The notes under the pieces: model-generated
Told to the model about the DNA's origin: nothing
Seen by the model: the letters and a program-made list of their open reading frames with translations, nothing else
Database searches by the model: none
Position numbers and translations under genes: made by a program
Source: Rhodobiaceae bacterium
GTDB lineage: Bacteria; Pseudomonadota; Alphaproteobacteria; Rhizobiales; JANQQB01
Length of the DNA: 36,247 nucleotides
Reading direction: 5' to 3'
Assembly: GCA_028285165.1 (NCBI GenBank)
Contig: JANQQB010000374.1
Location: 1-36,247, forward strand
In this document: piece after piece, positions 8,302 through 17,719 of the stretch
How positions within the stretch are numbered: the stretch's first letter is position 1
Layout: every line of letters begins with the position of its first letter

Positions 8302-8471
8302 TGTCGACGGAGTGAGCGGTTCGTGTGGATTGTCACCGGTTTGTGCGAAGTCTCCGAGCGCCGAACATTTGTCTCAGAGAGACGGATAGCGTCCGGGGGA
8401 GCGCGGCAGTCAGGCAGCAACGATGGCGCTCGGGCAAAAGGGCGGTTGGGAGGCGCGGATACAGGGGACGA

Positions 8472-9404
8472 TCAACTGCATAGGTCCGGTCGATGCTCGG
8501 CCCGGTAGGCCTCTATTGTCTCTTCCGGCAGGCAGTATTGCGCAACAAGCGGGCCGCCCTTCGAGTATTCGAAGATGATCCGGGATTGCGGTCGCGCCGC
8601 TTCGGCAAGCTGGGATTTCGCTAAATCCAGCAAGCCTTCGGGACCGCCGGCATCTGCCGCCTGATCCGCCAACAGCACATAATCCCGCGTTGGCGCGGCT
8701 ATCCAGATGCGCGCGAACCGATTTCGATCAAGGATGTGATCAAGCAGCCCGTCGCATCCCAACAGTGAAGCACCCAGGCCCTCCTGATCCGGAAAATGCA
8801 GCACATAGACATTGCTGTCATGCTGAAACAGTTCGACCTGGTGGGCGAGGGCCGCGAAATTGTCGAATGCCCGCTTCCAGGCTGTTTCAACGTCCATTCC
8901 GATGGAGTCCAGCGTCCATTTATAGACAAGGTGGTAATGATCCGGGGCGTCCAGTTGCAGCGACCAGATTAGGTCGCCGGCAAAATAACGCATGACGTGC
9001 TCAAGGTGCTTCTCAGGATGCGGATCCCTCTCCTCAATCAGCTTTGTATAGAGGGGCATCTCCCGCTCGAGGTAATGGTAATGACGCACCATCGGCAGGA
9101 AGCGTGCGGGATCGTAGTCGATCGTCTCATGGCCGGTGTAAGAGAATCGCTCCAGGCATTCGTCCAGCGTTATCTCGAACGCATGATCAGGCATCTCTCG
9201 TTCCGTCAGGATCAGGTAGGCGTTGAGGAGGTCGATCGTTCCGTGTCCTGCCGTCTTCAGGAAATAGTCGAATTTTAAGGGAGAATTCGGATCGGCCCGC
9301 ACGTCCCGAACCTCCGGCTTTTGCCGGAACCGGTCCATGAATAGCGCGCGGAGTCTTTCCTTCGAGATGCGTGGAACAAAGGAGGGCGTTGGGTCGTCTG
9401 ACAA
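8472..9404 (-). CDS. DUF1444-like protein, paralogue 2 (TTG start)
   Basis: From a TTG at 9404 the protein is 310 residues. The frame is open further back to a GTG at 9545, but a good promoter lies inside that extension with a predicted transcription start near 9461, so the GTG would not be transcribed from it. The TTG has GAGG five nt upstream and gives an N-terminus the same length as paralogue 1 (FMDRFRQKPEVRDV against VMDHYRSDPRVKSV). Shared segments include RYFAGDLIWSLQLDAPDHY, IWIAAPTRDYVLLAD and SRIIFEYSKGGPLVAQYCL. The last two strands, with the TRD motif, are the most DUF1444-like part. It has no signal peptide and its function is unknown. Confidence 0.7.
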   Translation of the reverse strand: MSDDPTPSFVPRISKERLRALFMDRFRQKPEVRDVRADPNSPLKFDYFLKTAGHGTIDLLNAYLILTEREMPDHAFEITLDECLERFSYTGHETIDYDPARFLPMVRHYHYLEREMPLYTKLIEERDPHPEKHLEHVMRYFAGDLIWSLQLDAPDHYHLVYKWTLDSIGMDVETAWKRAFDNFAALAHQVELFQHDSNVYVLHFPDQEGLGASLLGCDGLLDHILDRNRFARIWIAAPTRDYVLLADQAADAGGPEGLLDLAKSQLAEAARPQSRIIFEYSKGGPLVAQYCLPEETIEAYRAEHRPDLCS

Positions 9405-9467
9405 GGAAACCTCGCAGGCGGGCTCGATGGGAGAAAAGGTTGTGTGATTCCGATATGCAATTCCAGA

Positions 9468-9496
9468 TTTATATATGGCTGCGCAGGTTGCATCAA
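9468..9496 (-). promoter_or_regulatory. Sigma-70-type promoter for the DUF1444-like pair
   Basis: On the minus strand TTGATG (9496-9491) is separated by exactly 17 nt from TATAAA (9473-9468). Both are close to the housekeeping consensus and lie in a local AT-rich island. The predicted start near 9461 leaves a leader of about 57 nt to the TTG start codon at 9404. Confidence 0.65.
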
Positions 9497-9661
9497 GAGT
9501 GAAATGAAGGGTCGGGGCTAAATCAGCCTCACAAGGCGTTGGCACACGCCGTTACAGCGGCCCGTCGGACCTTGTCGTTCCGGGACAGCAGACAACGCGC
9601 GCAGAATCTGAAACTGCAAAAGGTGTGAACGTTGGCGCTCGGCTTCCGAACTGGCCTGTGA

Positions 9662-10687
9662 TCAGGCAGCCGCTTCGACCCGACGTCCGTCTGCGTCGAA
9701 CAGATGGCGGCGTGTCTCGTCCCAGGTCAGCGCCACAGGCTCGCCGGGTGACGGGATCGTGTCGTGTCCCGACAGACGCACCACGGCCGCGTCCCCGTCC
9801 TCTGTCTTCAAATGCACCAGCGTTTCCGCGCCGAGCGCTTCGGAGAACACGACCTCTCCCTTGATCCGTCCGGCCTCTGTGGCGCAAAGCTCGGCGTGCT
9901 CCGGTCGAACGCCGACAGTGTGAACGGCGTCGACCACGCCGTTTTGAAGGCTTTGCGCCTTGAAGAAGTTCATCGGCGGCGATCCGATAAAACCGGCGAC
10001 AAAGGTCGTAGCGGGCCGGTCATACACTTCCAGCGGCGCTCCGATCTGTTCGGCCACACCATCTTTCATGACGATCATCCGGTCGGCCAGCGTCATCGCC
10101 TCGACCTGGTCATGTGTGACGTAAAGCGCCGTTACGCCGAGATCGCGCTGCAGCGCCTTGATCTCCAGCCGCATTTGCACGCGCAGTTTGGCGTCGAGAT
10201 TGGACAGCGGTTCATCGAACAGGAAAGCGGCCGGCTTGCGCACGATCGCCCGTCCCATGGCAACCCGCTGGCGCTGGCCGCCGGACAATTGCCGCGGCTT
10301 GCGTTTCAGATAGGGTTCCAGTTGCAGCATGCGGGCCGCCTGGTCGACGCGTTCGGCGATTTCGGCTTTCGGCAGGCCCTGGATCTTCAGGCCGTAGGCC
10401 ATGTTGTCGAAGACGCTCATATGCGGATAGAGCGCATAGTTCTGAAACACCATGGCGATATCGCGCTCGCGCGGTTCCAGGTCGTTCACTGTACGCCCGC
10501 CGATCGCGATCTGACCGCCGGTGATCGTTTCCAGCCCGGCCACCATGCGCAACAAGGTGGATTTGCCGCATCCCGACGGTCCGACAATGACGATCAGTTC
10601 GCCGTCCGTGATGTCCATGTCGATGCCATGGATAACGGCGGTCTTGCCGTAGGACTTACGGACATCGGAAAGCGCGATCTCGGCCAT
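9662..10687 (-). CDS. ugpC: sn-glycerol-3-phosphate ABC importer ATP-binding protein UgpC
   Basis: The protein is 341 residues. The nucleotide-binding domain has Walker [10 protein letters not shown] (residues 36-44), signature LSGGQRQRV, Walker [12 protein letters not shown] and the THD switch histidine. It is followed by the MalK-type C-terminal OB-fold domain ([11 protein letters not shown], then a beta-rich tail). It powers import through UgpA/UgpE. The ATG at 10687 is chosen because [14 protein letters not shown] is the usual N-terminus. It starts 7 nt after the ugpE stop and is last in ugpBAEC. MsmK/UgpC ATPases can serve several sugar importers, and a second MalK-type ATPase lies at 14130-15194, so cross-use is possible. 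Confidence 0.92.
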   Translation of the reverse strand: MAEIALSDVRKSYGKTAVIHGIDMDITDGELIVIVGPSGCGKSTLLRMVAGLETITGGQIAIGGRTVNDLEPRERDIAMVFQNYALYPHMSVFDNMAYGLKIQGLPKAEIAERVDQAARMLQLEPYLKRKPRQLSGGQRQRVAMGRAIVRKPAAFLFDEPLSNLDAKLRVQMRLEIKALQRDLGVTALYVTHDQVEAMTLADRMIVMKDGVAEQIGAPLEVYDRPATTFVAGFIGSPPMNFFKAQSLQNGVVDAVHTVGVRPEHAELCATEAGRIKGEVVFSEALGAETLVHLKTEDGDAAVVRLSGHDTIPSPGEPVALTWDETRRHLFDADGRRVEAAA

Positions 10688-10694
10688 GGCGGTT

Positions 10695-11540
10695 CTATTT
10701 CTCGCTCTCGACGAGCCCTTTGACAAACAGGCTCTGCATGAAAACAACGACGAAGACCGGCGGCAGCATGGCGAGGATGGCGGTCGCCAGGATCACAGGC
10801 CATTCGGCGACATCGTCACCGGACGGGAACATCTGCTTGATGCCCATCACGATGGTGTTCATCTCCGGATTTGTGGTGATGAGCAACGGCCACAGATACT
10901 GGTTCCAGCCGTAGATGAAGAGAATGACAAACAATGCCGCGATGTTCGTGCGCGACATCGGCAGAAGGATATCCCAGAAGAACCGCATCGGCCCGGCGCC
11001 GTCGATCCGCGCTGCCTCCGCCAGCTCGTCAGGAATGGTCATGAACAATTGCCGGAACAGGAACGTCGCGGTCGCAGACGCGATCAGCGGCAGGATCAGC
11101 CCGGAATAGGAGTTCAGCATGTTGAAATTGGCGACGACCTCGTAGGTCGGCACGATCCGCACTTCGACCGGCAGCATCAGCGTGACGAATATCAGCCAGA
11201 AGAACATCGAGCGGAACGGGAACCGGAAATAGACGATCGCAAAGGCCGAGATGATGGAGATCACGATTTTGCCGATCGTAATGCCGAGCGCCATGACCAT
11301 GGAATTGACCAGCATGCGCCAGACCGGTGCATTGACCCCTGCCGTCAGTGCTTCGGCGTAATTCTCCACGAAGTATGGGCCGGGAAGCAGCGGCATCGGC
11401 GGGCGCACGATCTCCGGCTGCGTGACTGTCGAGGCGACGAAAGCGAGATAGATCGGAAAGCAGATCACCACGATGCCGAGGATCAGGCCGGCATGCGTCA
11501 GCCACATTCCGATCCCGCGCTTTTCGACCATGCCGCTCAT
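10695..11540 (-). CDS. ugpE: sn-glycerol-3-phosphate ABC importer permease UgpE
   Basis: The protein is 281 residues with six predicted membrane helices, a MalG-type (type I importer) fold. The cytoplasmic coupling EAA loop reads [23 protein letters not shown], here spanning about residues 188-210. It forms the inner-membrane channel with UgpA. The start codon overlaps the ugpA stop (TGATG), indicating translational coupling. An alternative start at the fourth codon (MVEKRG) would change little. Confidence 0.92.
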   Translation of the reverse strand: MSGMVEKRGIGMWLTHAGLILGIVVICFPIYLAFVASTVTQPEIVRPPMPLLPGPYFVENYAEALTAGVNAPVWRMLVNSMVMALGITIGKIVISIISAFAIVYFRFPFRSMFFWLIFVTLMLPVEVRIVPTYEVVANFNMLNSYSGLILPLIASATATFLFRQLFMTIPDELAEAARIDGAGPMRFFWDILLPMSRTNIAALFVILFIYGWNQYLWPLLITTNPEMNTIVMGIKQMFPSGDDVAEWPVILATAILAMLPPVFVVVFMQSLFVKGLVESEK

Positions 11541-12421
11541 CAGTAATGCACCCGGCGTTCGATATAGCGGAACTGCACCACCGTCAGCGCCCCGACGATC
11601 AGGAGCAGGATCACCGACTGCGCGGCAGACGAGCCGAGATCCTGGCCGACAAAGCCGTCCGAATAGACCTTGTAGACGAGAATGGTGGTCGATTGCTGTG
11701 GCCCGCCGGCCGTGATCGTGTGGATCACGCCGAACGTGTCGAAAAAGGCGTAGACGATGTTGACCACCAAGAGGAAGAAGGTGGTCGGCGACAACAGCGG
11801 GAACACGATGGTCCAGAAACGTTTAGCGAAACTGGCGCCGTCGATCGCGGCGGCCTCGATAACGCTGCGCGGGATCGCCTGCAATCCTGCGAGGAAGAAC
11901 AGGAAATTGTAGCTGATCTGTTTCCACGCCGAGGCGACAACGACGAGGCCCATGGCCTCGGTGCCGTTCAGCACGTGGTTCCAGTTGTAGCCGATCGCGT
12001 TCAGATACCAGGCAAGGATGCCGACATTCGGGTTGAACATGAACAGCCACAGCACGCCGGCCACTGCGGGCGCCACCGCATAGGGCCAGATCAGCAGCGT
12101 GCGGTAGGCGCCCGATCCCTTGATCACCCGGTCCGCCATGACTGCGAGCCACAAGGCCAGTCCCATGGACAGCCCGGTCACCAGGCTGGAAAACACCGCC
12201 GTGGTCTGGAAGGAGGACAGGTAGAACGGATCGGACAAAAGGAATTCGAAATTGCCCATTCCGACGAATTGAGACTTCAGGCCGAACGGATCGGGAATGT
12301 AGAGCGACTGGTAGATCGCCTGGCCGGCGGGCCAGAAAAAGAACAGCGCGGTGACGAGCAATTGCGGCGCCAGCAGGGCATAGGGCAGCCAGCGATTGTC
12401 GAACGTGACGCGCTTTTCCAT
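11540..12421 (-). CDS. ugpA: sn-glycerol-3-phosphate ABC importer permease UgpA
   Basis: The protein is 293 residues, a MalF-type permease without a large periplasmic loop. The N-terminal helix ([20 protein letters not shown]) and the EAA loop ([19 protein letters not shown]) are clear. The sequence [20 protein letters not shown] after helix 1 is typical of UgpA. It follows the ugpB gene after a 63-nt gap that holds a strong hairpin. Confidence 0.93.
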   Translation of the reverse strand: MEKRVTFDNRWLPYALLAPQLLVTALFFFWPAGQAIYQSLYIPDPFGLKSQFVGMGNFEFLLSDPFYLSSFQTTAVFSSLVTGLSMGLALWLAVMADRVIKGSGAYRTLLIWPYAVAPAVAGVLWLFMFNPNVGILAWYLNAIGYNWNHVLNGTEAMGLVVVASAWKQISYNFLFFLAGLQAIPRSVIEAAAIDGASFAKRFWTIVFPLLSPTTFFLLVVNIVYAFFDTFGVIHTITAGGPQQSTTILVYKVYSDGFVGQDLGSSAAQSVILLLIVGALTVVQFRYIERRVHY

Positions 12422-12446
12422 GGAAAGATCTCGGAAGGGAAGACGA

Positions 12447-12474
12447 AAGGGCCGGCGACGTGTCGCCGGCCCTT
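12447..12474 (-). terminator. Hairpin between ugpB and ugpA (attenuator or mRNA stabiliser)
   Basis: A 12-bp perfect stem (AAGGGCCGGCGA and its complement) with a CGTG tetraloop lies 10 nt after the ugpB stop. The T-run beyond it is weak (CCTTTCGTCTT). It probably causes partial termination or protects the ugpB transcript from 3' decay, giving more binding protein than permease. Confidence 0.75.
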
Positions 12475-12484
12475 CATTGGCGGA

Positions 12485-13795
12485 TCAGCGGTTGGCCTGC
12501 TCGAAGCGGCGCAGCAATTGGTTGCCGCGCGTCACGGCGCTGTCGAGCGCGACCTGGGCCGTCTTGTCGCCGGCCCACACGGCTTCCAGTTCCTCGTCGA
12601 TGATGCCGCGGATCTGGTCGAAGCTGCCGAGGCGCAGGCCCTTGGAATTGCCTGTCGGCGCCTTGCCGGTCATCTGGATGATGGCGATGTCGGTTCCCGG
12701 ATTGTCGCCGTAAAAGCCGGCGGCCTTGGTTTCTTCAAAGGCTGCCATGGTGATCGGCAGGTAGCCGGTGTTCTGGTGCCAGGCGGCCTGGATGCCCGAG
12801 GTCGACAGGAAGTTCAGGAACTCCGCGACGCCGGAATATTCGGCCGATTCGTGTCCAGCCATCACCCAAAGCGAAGCACCACCGATAATGGTATTCTGCG
12901 GTGCGCCGTCGGCCGCCGGCCAATAGGGCAGCGGGCGGATCTCGAAGTCGAATTCCGCTTCGGCCTTCACACCGGCATAGCCGGCGGAGGATTCTGTGAA
13001 GAAGGCGCATTCGCCGGAGCGGAAGCGGGCGCCGCCTTCGTTGCGGCGGCCGGCATAGATGAACTTGCCGTCCTTGGCCCAGTCGCCCATCTTCTGGATG
13101 TGCGTCACCTGCAGCGGGCTGTTGAAGCTGAGTTCGGTGTCGAGGCCGCCAAAACCGTTATCCTTCGAGGCGAAGGCGACGTTGTGATAGGCGGAGAAGT
13201 TCTCCAGATGCACCCAGCTCTGCCAGGCGGTCGTCAGCGGGCAGGCATGGCCGGCCGCCTTCAGCGAGTCCAGCGCGCCCTCCACCTTGTCCCAGGTCGT
13301 CAGGTCCATGTCCGGATCGAGGCCGGCACCGGACAGCGCGTCGCGGTTCACGTAGAGCACCGGCGTGGAGGAATTGTAAGGAAGCGACAGCATCTTGCCG
13401 TCCGGCGTCGTGTAATAGCCGGTGACCGCCGCCAGATAGGCCGACGGATCGAACGATTTTTCGGTTTCCGCCATCAGCTGGTAGACCGGTTTGACCGCGC
13501 CTTCGGCCGCCATCATGGTCGCGGTGCCGACCTCGAAAACCTGAAGGATATGGGGCTGTTCACCGGCACGGAACGCCGCAATCCCGGCATTCAGCGTTTC
13601 GGAATAATTGCCCTTGTGCGAAGCCACGACCTTGTAGTCGGACTGGGAGGCGTTGAACGCCTCGACCTGTTCGTTCAGCAACTCGCCGAGCCGTCCGGTA
13701 AAGGCGTGCCACCACTGGATTTCGGTCGCCGCCAGAGCCGGCGCGGCCCCAAACGTTGTGAGCGCCAGAAATCCGACGCAAAACCGCTTCAACAT
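12485..13795 (-). CDS. ugpB: sn-glycerol-3-phosphate-binding periplasmic protein UgpB
   Basis: The protein is 436 residues. A Sec signal peptide is predicted to be cleaved after A22 (APALA). The mature start EIQWWHAFTGRLGELLNE and the segments HKGNYSETLNAGIAAFR and EGAVKPVY are characteristic of UgpB. It binds sn-glycerol-3-phosphate or glycerophosphodiesters and delivers them to UgpAE. The ATG at 13795 follows GGGAGA at good spacing, and the open frame upstream has no signal-peptide character. It is the first gene of ugpBAEC. In many proteobacteria this operon is phosphate-regulated, and a Pho-box-like repeat lies about 150 bp upstream, but in the opposite orientation. Confidence 0.92.
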   Translation of the reverse strand: MLKRFCVGFLALTTFGAAPALAATEIQWWHAFTGRLGELLNEQVEAFNASQSDYKVVASHKGNYSETLNAGIAAFRAGEQPHILQVFEVGTATMMAAEGAVKPVYQLMAETEKSFDPSAYLAAVTGYYTTPDGKMLSLPYNSSTPVLYVNRDALSGAGLDPDMDLTTWDKVEGALDSLKAAGHACPLTTAWQSWVHLENFSAYHNVAFASKDNGFGGLDTELSFNSPLQVTHIQKMGDWAKDGKFIYAGRRNEGGARFRSGECAFFTESSAGYAGVKAEAEFDFEIRPLPYWPAADGAPQNTIIGGASLWVMAGHESAEYSGVAEFLNFLSTSGIQAAWHQNTGYLPITMAAFEETKAAGFYGDNPGTDIAIIQMTGKAPTGNSKGLRLGSFDQIRGIIDEELEAVWAGDKTAQVALDSAVTRGNQLLRRFEQANR

Positions 13796-14129
13796 GAATA
13801 TCTCCCTGATAGATGGTCGTGTTTTCCAGGCTTGTGACCACCCAGAAACCTTAGGATACTTCGCCCTGGAAAACAATTAGAACGCGCGTAAATCCCGGGC
13901 GCGCCGTCGCGGCCACCCGGGATCGGTGACGCTGATAGATCGTATTCCTGTTACAGGTTTGTGACGCCGGCAAACGGTCCGGATTCCGGCCGGTGACAGG
14001 GAGCGATCAGAGCTCGGGGTGCTGCCCGGCGAACGCCCTGAGGGCCGCCTGTCGGTCTAAACCGGAACCGCTCCAGGATTCCGATGCGCCCCGATCCGCA
14101 CAACCGGAAACGGGCCGGCGCCGGCCGAC
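13796..14129. other. Intergenic region, 334 bp, between ugpB and the sugar operon
   Basis: No gene is seen. The region should contain the ugpB promoter in its left part. Other contents are a Pho-box-like direct repeat at 13948-13965 and a GC-rich palindrome GGCCGGCGCCGGCC at 14113-14126, just after the malK-type gene stop. The palindrome has almost no loop and no T-run, so it is a doubtful terminator. Confidence 0.4.
13948..13965 (+). promoter_or_regulatory. Pho-box-like direct repeat
   Basis: CTGTTAC-N4-TTGTGAC gives two 7-nt units spaced 11 nt apart, the geometry of a PhoB box (CTGTCAT-N4-CTGTCAT). The match to consensus is partial, and the repeat points away from ugpB, about 150 bp before its start. 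Confidence 0.25.
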
Positions 14130-15194
14130 CTAAGCCGCGACCGCGATGCTCTGCTCGTCGGCGCCGAACAGATGGATAAGGTCCTTCGGAAAATCGAGCC
14201 CGACTGTGCTGCCTTGAACGACGTCCTGGCTGCCCGGGACCCGCACGGTCAAGGTGCCGAGGCCATCGACGTCGACATAGACGAAGGAATCCGCGCCGAG
14301 ATATTCCACCACTTCGATCCGCCCGGTGCAGGCGCCGTCGGCCGCGTCGACCAGACCGATATGTTCCGGCCTGATGCCGAGTTTGACCGGGGCGGCGTCG
14401 TCGGCCGGTGTCGCTTCGACCCCGGCATGACCGGTGAATACGATCCGGTTTTGGGCGTGCGAACAGGGCAGCACGTTCATCTTGGGGCTGCCGATGAACT
14501 GGGCGACGAACAGGTTGTCGGGATGTTCGTAAAGCGTGCGCGGCGAGCCGACCTGCATGATGCGCCCGGCCTGCAGGACGACGATCTTGTCGGCCAGCGT
14601 CATTGCCTCGACCTGATCGTGGGTGACGTAGATCATGGTCGTGTCGAGCGTCTGGTGCAGGCGTGCGATCTCGAACCGCATTTCGACCCTGAGCGCCGCA
14701 TCCAGGTTGGACAGCGGTTCGTCGAACAGGAACCCTTTCGGCTCACGCACGATCGCCCGGCCGATGGCGACCCGCTGCCGCTGGCCGCCGGACAGCGCCT
14801 TCGGGCGCCGGTCGAGCAGGGCGTCGAGTTTGCGCACCCGCGCCGCCTCGTCGACCTTGGTCTTGATTTCGGCCCGCGGCGTGCCGGCGGTCTTCAGGCC
14901 GAAGCCCATATTCTCGCCGACCGACATATGCGGATAGAGCGCGTAGGATTGAAAGACCATCGACAATTGCCGGCCGGACGGTGGTTCGGCCGTCACGTCC
15001 CGGTCGTCGAGATAGATCCGGCCGCGGCTCGTCTCCTCCAGACCGGCGATCATGCGCAAAAGCGTTGACTTTCCGCAGCCGGACGGGCCGACGAAGATGA
15101 CGAATTCGCCGTCATCGATCGTCAGGTCGATTCCCTTGATCACCTGCAATTCGTTGAACCATTTCTCGACGCCTTCGAGGCGGATCGCGCCCAT
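14130..15194 (-). CDS. MalK/UgpC-type sugar ABC importer ATPase
   Basis: The protein is 354 residues. It has Walker [10 protein letters not shown] (36-44), Q-loop QSYALYPH, signature LSGGQRQRV, Walker [12 protein letters not shown] and switch THD. A C-terminal regulatory OB-fold domain contains [11 protein letters not shown]. It starts at the ATG at 15194, 11 nt after the glycoside hydrolase stop, and is the last gene of the LacI-controlled operon. Its length and motif set are close to UgpC at 9662-10687, but the N- and C-terminal regions differ clearly. It should energise the permease pair at 16489-19012. Confidence 0.9.
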   Translation of the reverse strand: MGAIRLEGVEKWFNELQVIKGIDLTIDDGEFVIFVGPSGCGKSTLLRMIAGLEETSRGRIYLDDRDVTAEPPSGRQLSMVFQSYALYPHMSVGENMGFGLKTAGTPRAEIKTKVDEAARVRKLDALLDRRPKALSGGQRQRVAIGRAIVREPKGFLFDEPLSNLDAALRVEMRFEIARLHQTLDTTMIYVTHDQVEAMTLADKIVVLQAGRIMQVGSPRTLYEHPDNLFVAQFIGSPKMNVLPCSHAQNRIVFTGHAGVEATPADDAAPVKLGIRPEHIGLVDAADGACTGRIEVVEYLGADSFVYVDVDGLGTLTVRVPGSQDVVQGSTVGLDFPKDLIHLFGADEQSIAVAA

Positions 15195-15205
15195 GATCGT
15201 TCCCC

Positions 15206-16483
15206 CTATGCGGCTGCGGCAACCCGGGTGGGTGAGGCCCAGGCCAGCCATATCGCGGCGGTCCAGGAGAAATCCGCCCCGCCGCATCCATTTCCGGTTG
15301 TCGGATCGAAGTTTTCGTAGAACCCGGCTCGTTCAATGAGTGCGGCGGTGTCCCGGCGAATCCTGTCCGCCAGGGCATCCTCGCCCGCCTCGCGAAACCC
15401 GTCCGCGATCATGTAGTTCATCACGCACCAGATCGGGCCGCGCCAATAGCGCCGCGGTTCGAATTCGCTGCGCGCCGGATCCCAGCTCGGCATCAGGAAC
15501 GGCACGCTATCCGCGATGCGCCGCGCTTCGGCTGCCAGCCGTGTGCGCTGGGCCGGCGATCCCGCGCCGGCATAAAATGCCAGCATCGACGCGTTGGTCA
15601 GCGCCGGAGAAATCACGTCGTCATGCATGTTGCGGGCGCAAAAGCCGTGTGCGGCTTCGTTCCACATGTAGTCGGCGCCGGCTTCGGCCAACGAGATCCA
15701 GCCTTCGATTTCGCCTGTGGCATCATGCCGGCCAAGCGTGTTGGCAAGGGCCAGCAGATCGCGGTCGGCGCGCAGGAGAATGAAGGTCAGTCCCGGATCG
15801 GCGACGAGGAAGGGCCCGCGGCGCGCGATCGTATCGGCATCCCAGGCCGCGTTGCGTCCGAACGAGACAATGGTCAGATAGCGGTCGTATTCATCCTTGT
15901 GCGGGCGTTCGGAGGCATCGACATGGTCGAGGTCCCGCCGCTCATAGGGCTCCAGATCGGGTGCAACAGCGACCGCGCGCAGGCTTTCGTCCCAATCCGG
16001 AGAATTGTCCCGGCCGGATTCCCAAGGATGTGCCAATCCGATCACGCCGCGGCGAAACGGATCCCGATAGGTGTGGAACCAGCGGTGCCAGGCGAGCGTC
16101 TTGTCGAACAGGGCGGCCGCGCGGCGCGTGTCGTCCGGATTACCCTCGCGCAGAAGCCGGCGAATGATGGTCGCGACGACCGGCGGTTGCGAATAGCCCG
16201 ATGTCGGCGGCTCCGCAGGCGTGCGCCAGACCGAGGGGCCGGGAAAATAGTCCGGGTCGTCCCGCCGGAAAATGATGTGCGGGACCATGCCGTCGGCCCA
16301 CTGACCTTCGAACAGCGTTTCGATTTCCTGCCACGCCCGGTCCGGGTCGAACGTGGCAAAGCCGAGCGCACAAAACGCCGAATCCCAGTTCCACTGGAAG
16401 GGATAGAGGCGCCGGGTCGGGATGGTGAACCCGCCCCGGTCGTTTTCCTGCAGAATGGCGATGGCACGCCCGTCCAGATCCAT
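15206..16483 (-). CDS. Clan GH-G glycoside hydrolase (GH63/MGH1-like; possible glucosyl- or mannosylglycerate hydrolase)
   Basis: The protein is 425 residues with no signal peptide, so it is cytoplasmic. It has the (alpha/alpha)6-barrel pattern of MGH1-like GH63 enzymes: FQWNWDSAF (29-37), [20 protein letters not shown] (152-165, with D159 the likely general acid), RRYWRGPIW, and [22 protein letters not shown] near the C-terminus, where E390 is the likely base. Relatives hydrolyse glucosylglycerate, mannosylglycerate or alpha-glucosides by inversion. The specificity here is inferred only. The ATG at 16483 lies 5 nt after the upstream permease stop, so the gene is embedded in the import operon and should hydrolyse the imported glycoside. 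Confidence 0.82.
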   Translation of the reverse strand: MDLDGRAIAILQENDRGGFTIPTRRLYPFQWNWDSAFCALGFATFDPDRAWQEIETLFEGQWADGMVPHIIFRRDDPDYFPGPSVWRTPAEPPTSGYSQPPVVATIIRRLLREGNPDDTRRAAALFDKTLAWHRWFHTYRDPFRRGVIGLAHPWESGRDNSPDWDESLRAVAVAPDLEPYERRDLDHVDASERPHKDEYDRYLTIVSFGRNAAWDADTIARRGPFLVADPGLTFILLRADRDLLALANTLGRHDATGEIEGWISLAEAGADYMWNEAAHGFCARNMHDDVISPALTNASMLAFYAGAGSPAQRTRLAAEARRIADSVPFLMPSWDPARSEFEPRRYWRGPIWCVMNYMIADGFREAGEDALADRIRRDTAALIERAGFYENFDPTTGNGCGGADFSWTAAIWLAWASPTRVAAAA

Positions 16484-16488
16484 GAACG

Positions 16489-17718
16489 TCACCCTTTCAC
16501 GCTCCCCGCCGTCAGTCCGGCGACGAGGAACCGTTCGAACCATAGGAAGATGATGAGTACCGGAATGGTCGCCACGACCGCGCCGGCCATCAAATGCTGG
16601 CGCGGCACTTCGGAGGAATTCAAGGAGACGACCCCCCGGGAGAGCGTAAAGATATCGACATTGTCGAGGAACATGAACGCGAACAGGAATTCGTTCCAGG
16701 CGATCATGAAGACGTAGAGCGAGACGGAGGCAAGCGCTGGCAGGGACAGGGGCAGTGTGATCTTCAGGATCACTCCGAGACGGCTGAGCCCATCCATCAG
16801 CCCGGCCTCTTCGAGTTCGGCCGGAATGCCGCGGAAATAACCTTGCAGCATGTAGAGCGCCACCGGGATGGTCGTCGCCGGATAGACGATCATCAGGCCG
16901 GTGAGCGTGTTGCGCAGCCCCATTTGCGAAAACGCGGAATAGAGCGGGATCACCAAGACGATCGCCGGCACCATGTAGATGAGCAGGATCGACCGTGACA
17001 GGAAGGCCTGGCCCGGAAACTTCAGGCGGGCAACCGCATAGGCGCCCGGCACGGAAAACAACAGCGTCAGGATCACCGTCGCCACGGAGACGATCGCCGA
17101 ATTCACCAGGAACGTGCCGAAACCGTAGGTCGTGAACAATTCGATGTAGGATCGGAACAGGTCCGCCGGGGCCTGGCTGAGATCGATCGAAAGGTCGAGC
17201 GGATTGGCAAGCAGCGCCTGCTGGCTTTTCAGGCTGGTCATCACCATGACGTAGAAGGGCAGGGCGACCAGCACCGAAAAGAACAGGAGGCCGAGCCCCT
17301 TCATGACGCGGATGAACAGGCTTTCCAGCTGGTAGCGGGGCAGCGGGCCGGCTGAAAACCCCTTCAGGCAGAGATGGCTCGAAATCCAGATCAGGCCGAT
17401 CAGGAGAGCGGCGAACAGCGCCTGGTAGACCGGCGCCGCCGAGACAGCGAGGCCGAAGGGCTCACCAAACGAAGCTGCGCCGAGCACGATCAGGATCGTC
17501 GTCAGGCCGGCAATGGCGACGCCGAGCGCGGGGCGATCCTCGCCGAGCACCATCATCAGGCCGGCCCCGACGGCGCCGGCGAGCGCTGCCGCGCCGACCC
17601 GCGGCACGCCGATGGCGCCGGAGACGAACATGAACAGGACGCCGATGACGATCATCCAGGCCGCGCCCCACACGGCGCCGGTCAGCACACCCGCAATCGC
17701 GCCCGATCCGATCCGCAT
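16489..17718 (-). CDS. Sugar ABC importer permease, MalG type, with an extra N-terminal membrane domain
   Basis: From the ATG at 17718 the protein is 409 residues, against about 280 for an ordinary MalG-type permease. Residues 1 to about 135 form an added hydrophobic region with roughly four helices rich in Gly and Ala (GAIAGVLTGAVWGAAWMIVI, AALAGAVGAGLMMVLG, VAIAGLTTILIVLGAASF, LFAALLIGLIWISSHL). The canonical permease begins near residue 136 and contains the EAA loop (ELEEAGLMDGLSRLGVILKI) and the C-terminal VAGLTAGSVKG typical of the family. An upstream in-frame ATG at 17727 overlaps the neighbour's stop. I prefer 17718 because AAGGA precedes it. It pairs with the permease at 17720-19012, which is also unusual. 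Confidence 0.85.
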   Translation of the reverse strand: MRIGSGAIAGVLTGAVWGAAWMIVIGVLFMFVSGAIGVPRVGAAALAGAVGAGLMMVLGEDRPALGVAIAGLTTILIVLGAASFGEPFGLAVSAAPVYQALFAALLIGLIWISSHLCLKGFSAGPLPRYQLESLFIRVMKGLGLLFFSVLVALPFYVMVMTSLKSQQALLANPLDLSIDLSQAPADLFRSYIELFTTYGFGTFLVNSAIVSVATVILTLLFSVPGAYAVARLKFPGQAFLSRSILLIYMVPAIVLVIPLYSAFSQMGLRNTLTGLMIVYPATTIPVALYMLQGYFRGIPAELEEAGLMDGLSRLGVILKITLPLSLPALASVSLYVFMIAWNEFLFAFMFLDNVDIFTLSRGVVSLNSSEVPRQHLMAGAVVATIPVLIIFLWFERFLVAGLTAGSVKG

Positions 17719-17719
17719 G

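Noticed and set aside
11546-13837. Very long plus-strand open frame (763 codons) opposite ugpA and ugpB
   Set aside because: It is antisense to two well-recognised genes, has an Arg/Gly/Asp/His-rich composition typical of reverse-strand frames in GC-rich DNA, and contains no domain.
14113-14126. GGCCGGCGCCGGCC palindrome after the sugar-operon ATPase as a terminator
   Set aside because: It is self-complementary with practically no loop and no T-run. In GC-rich DNA such strings are common.
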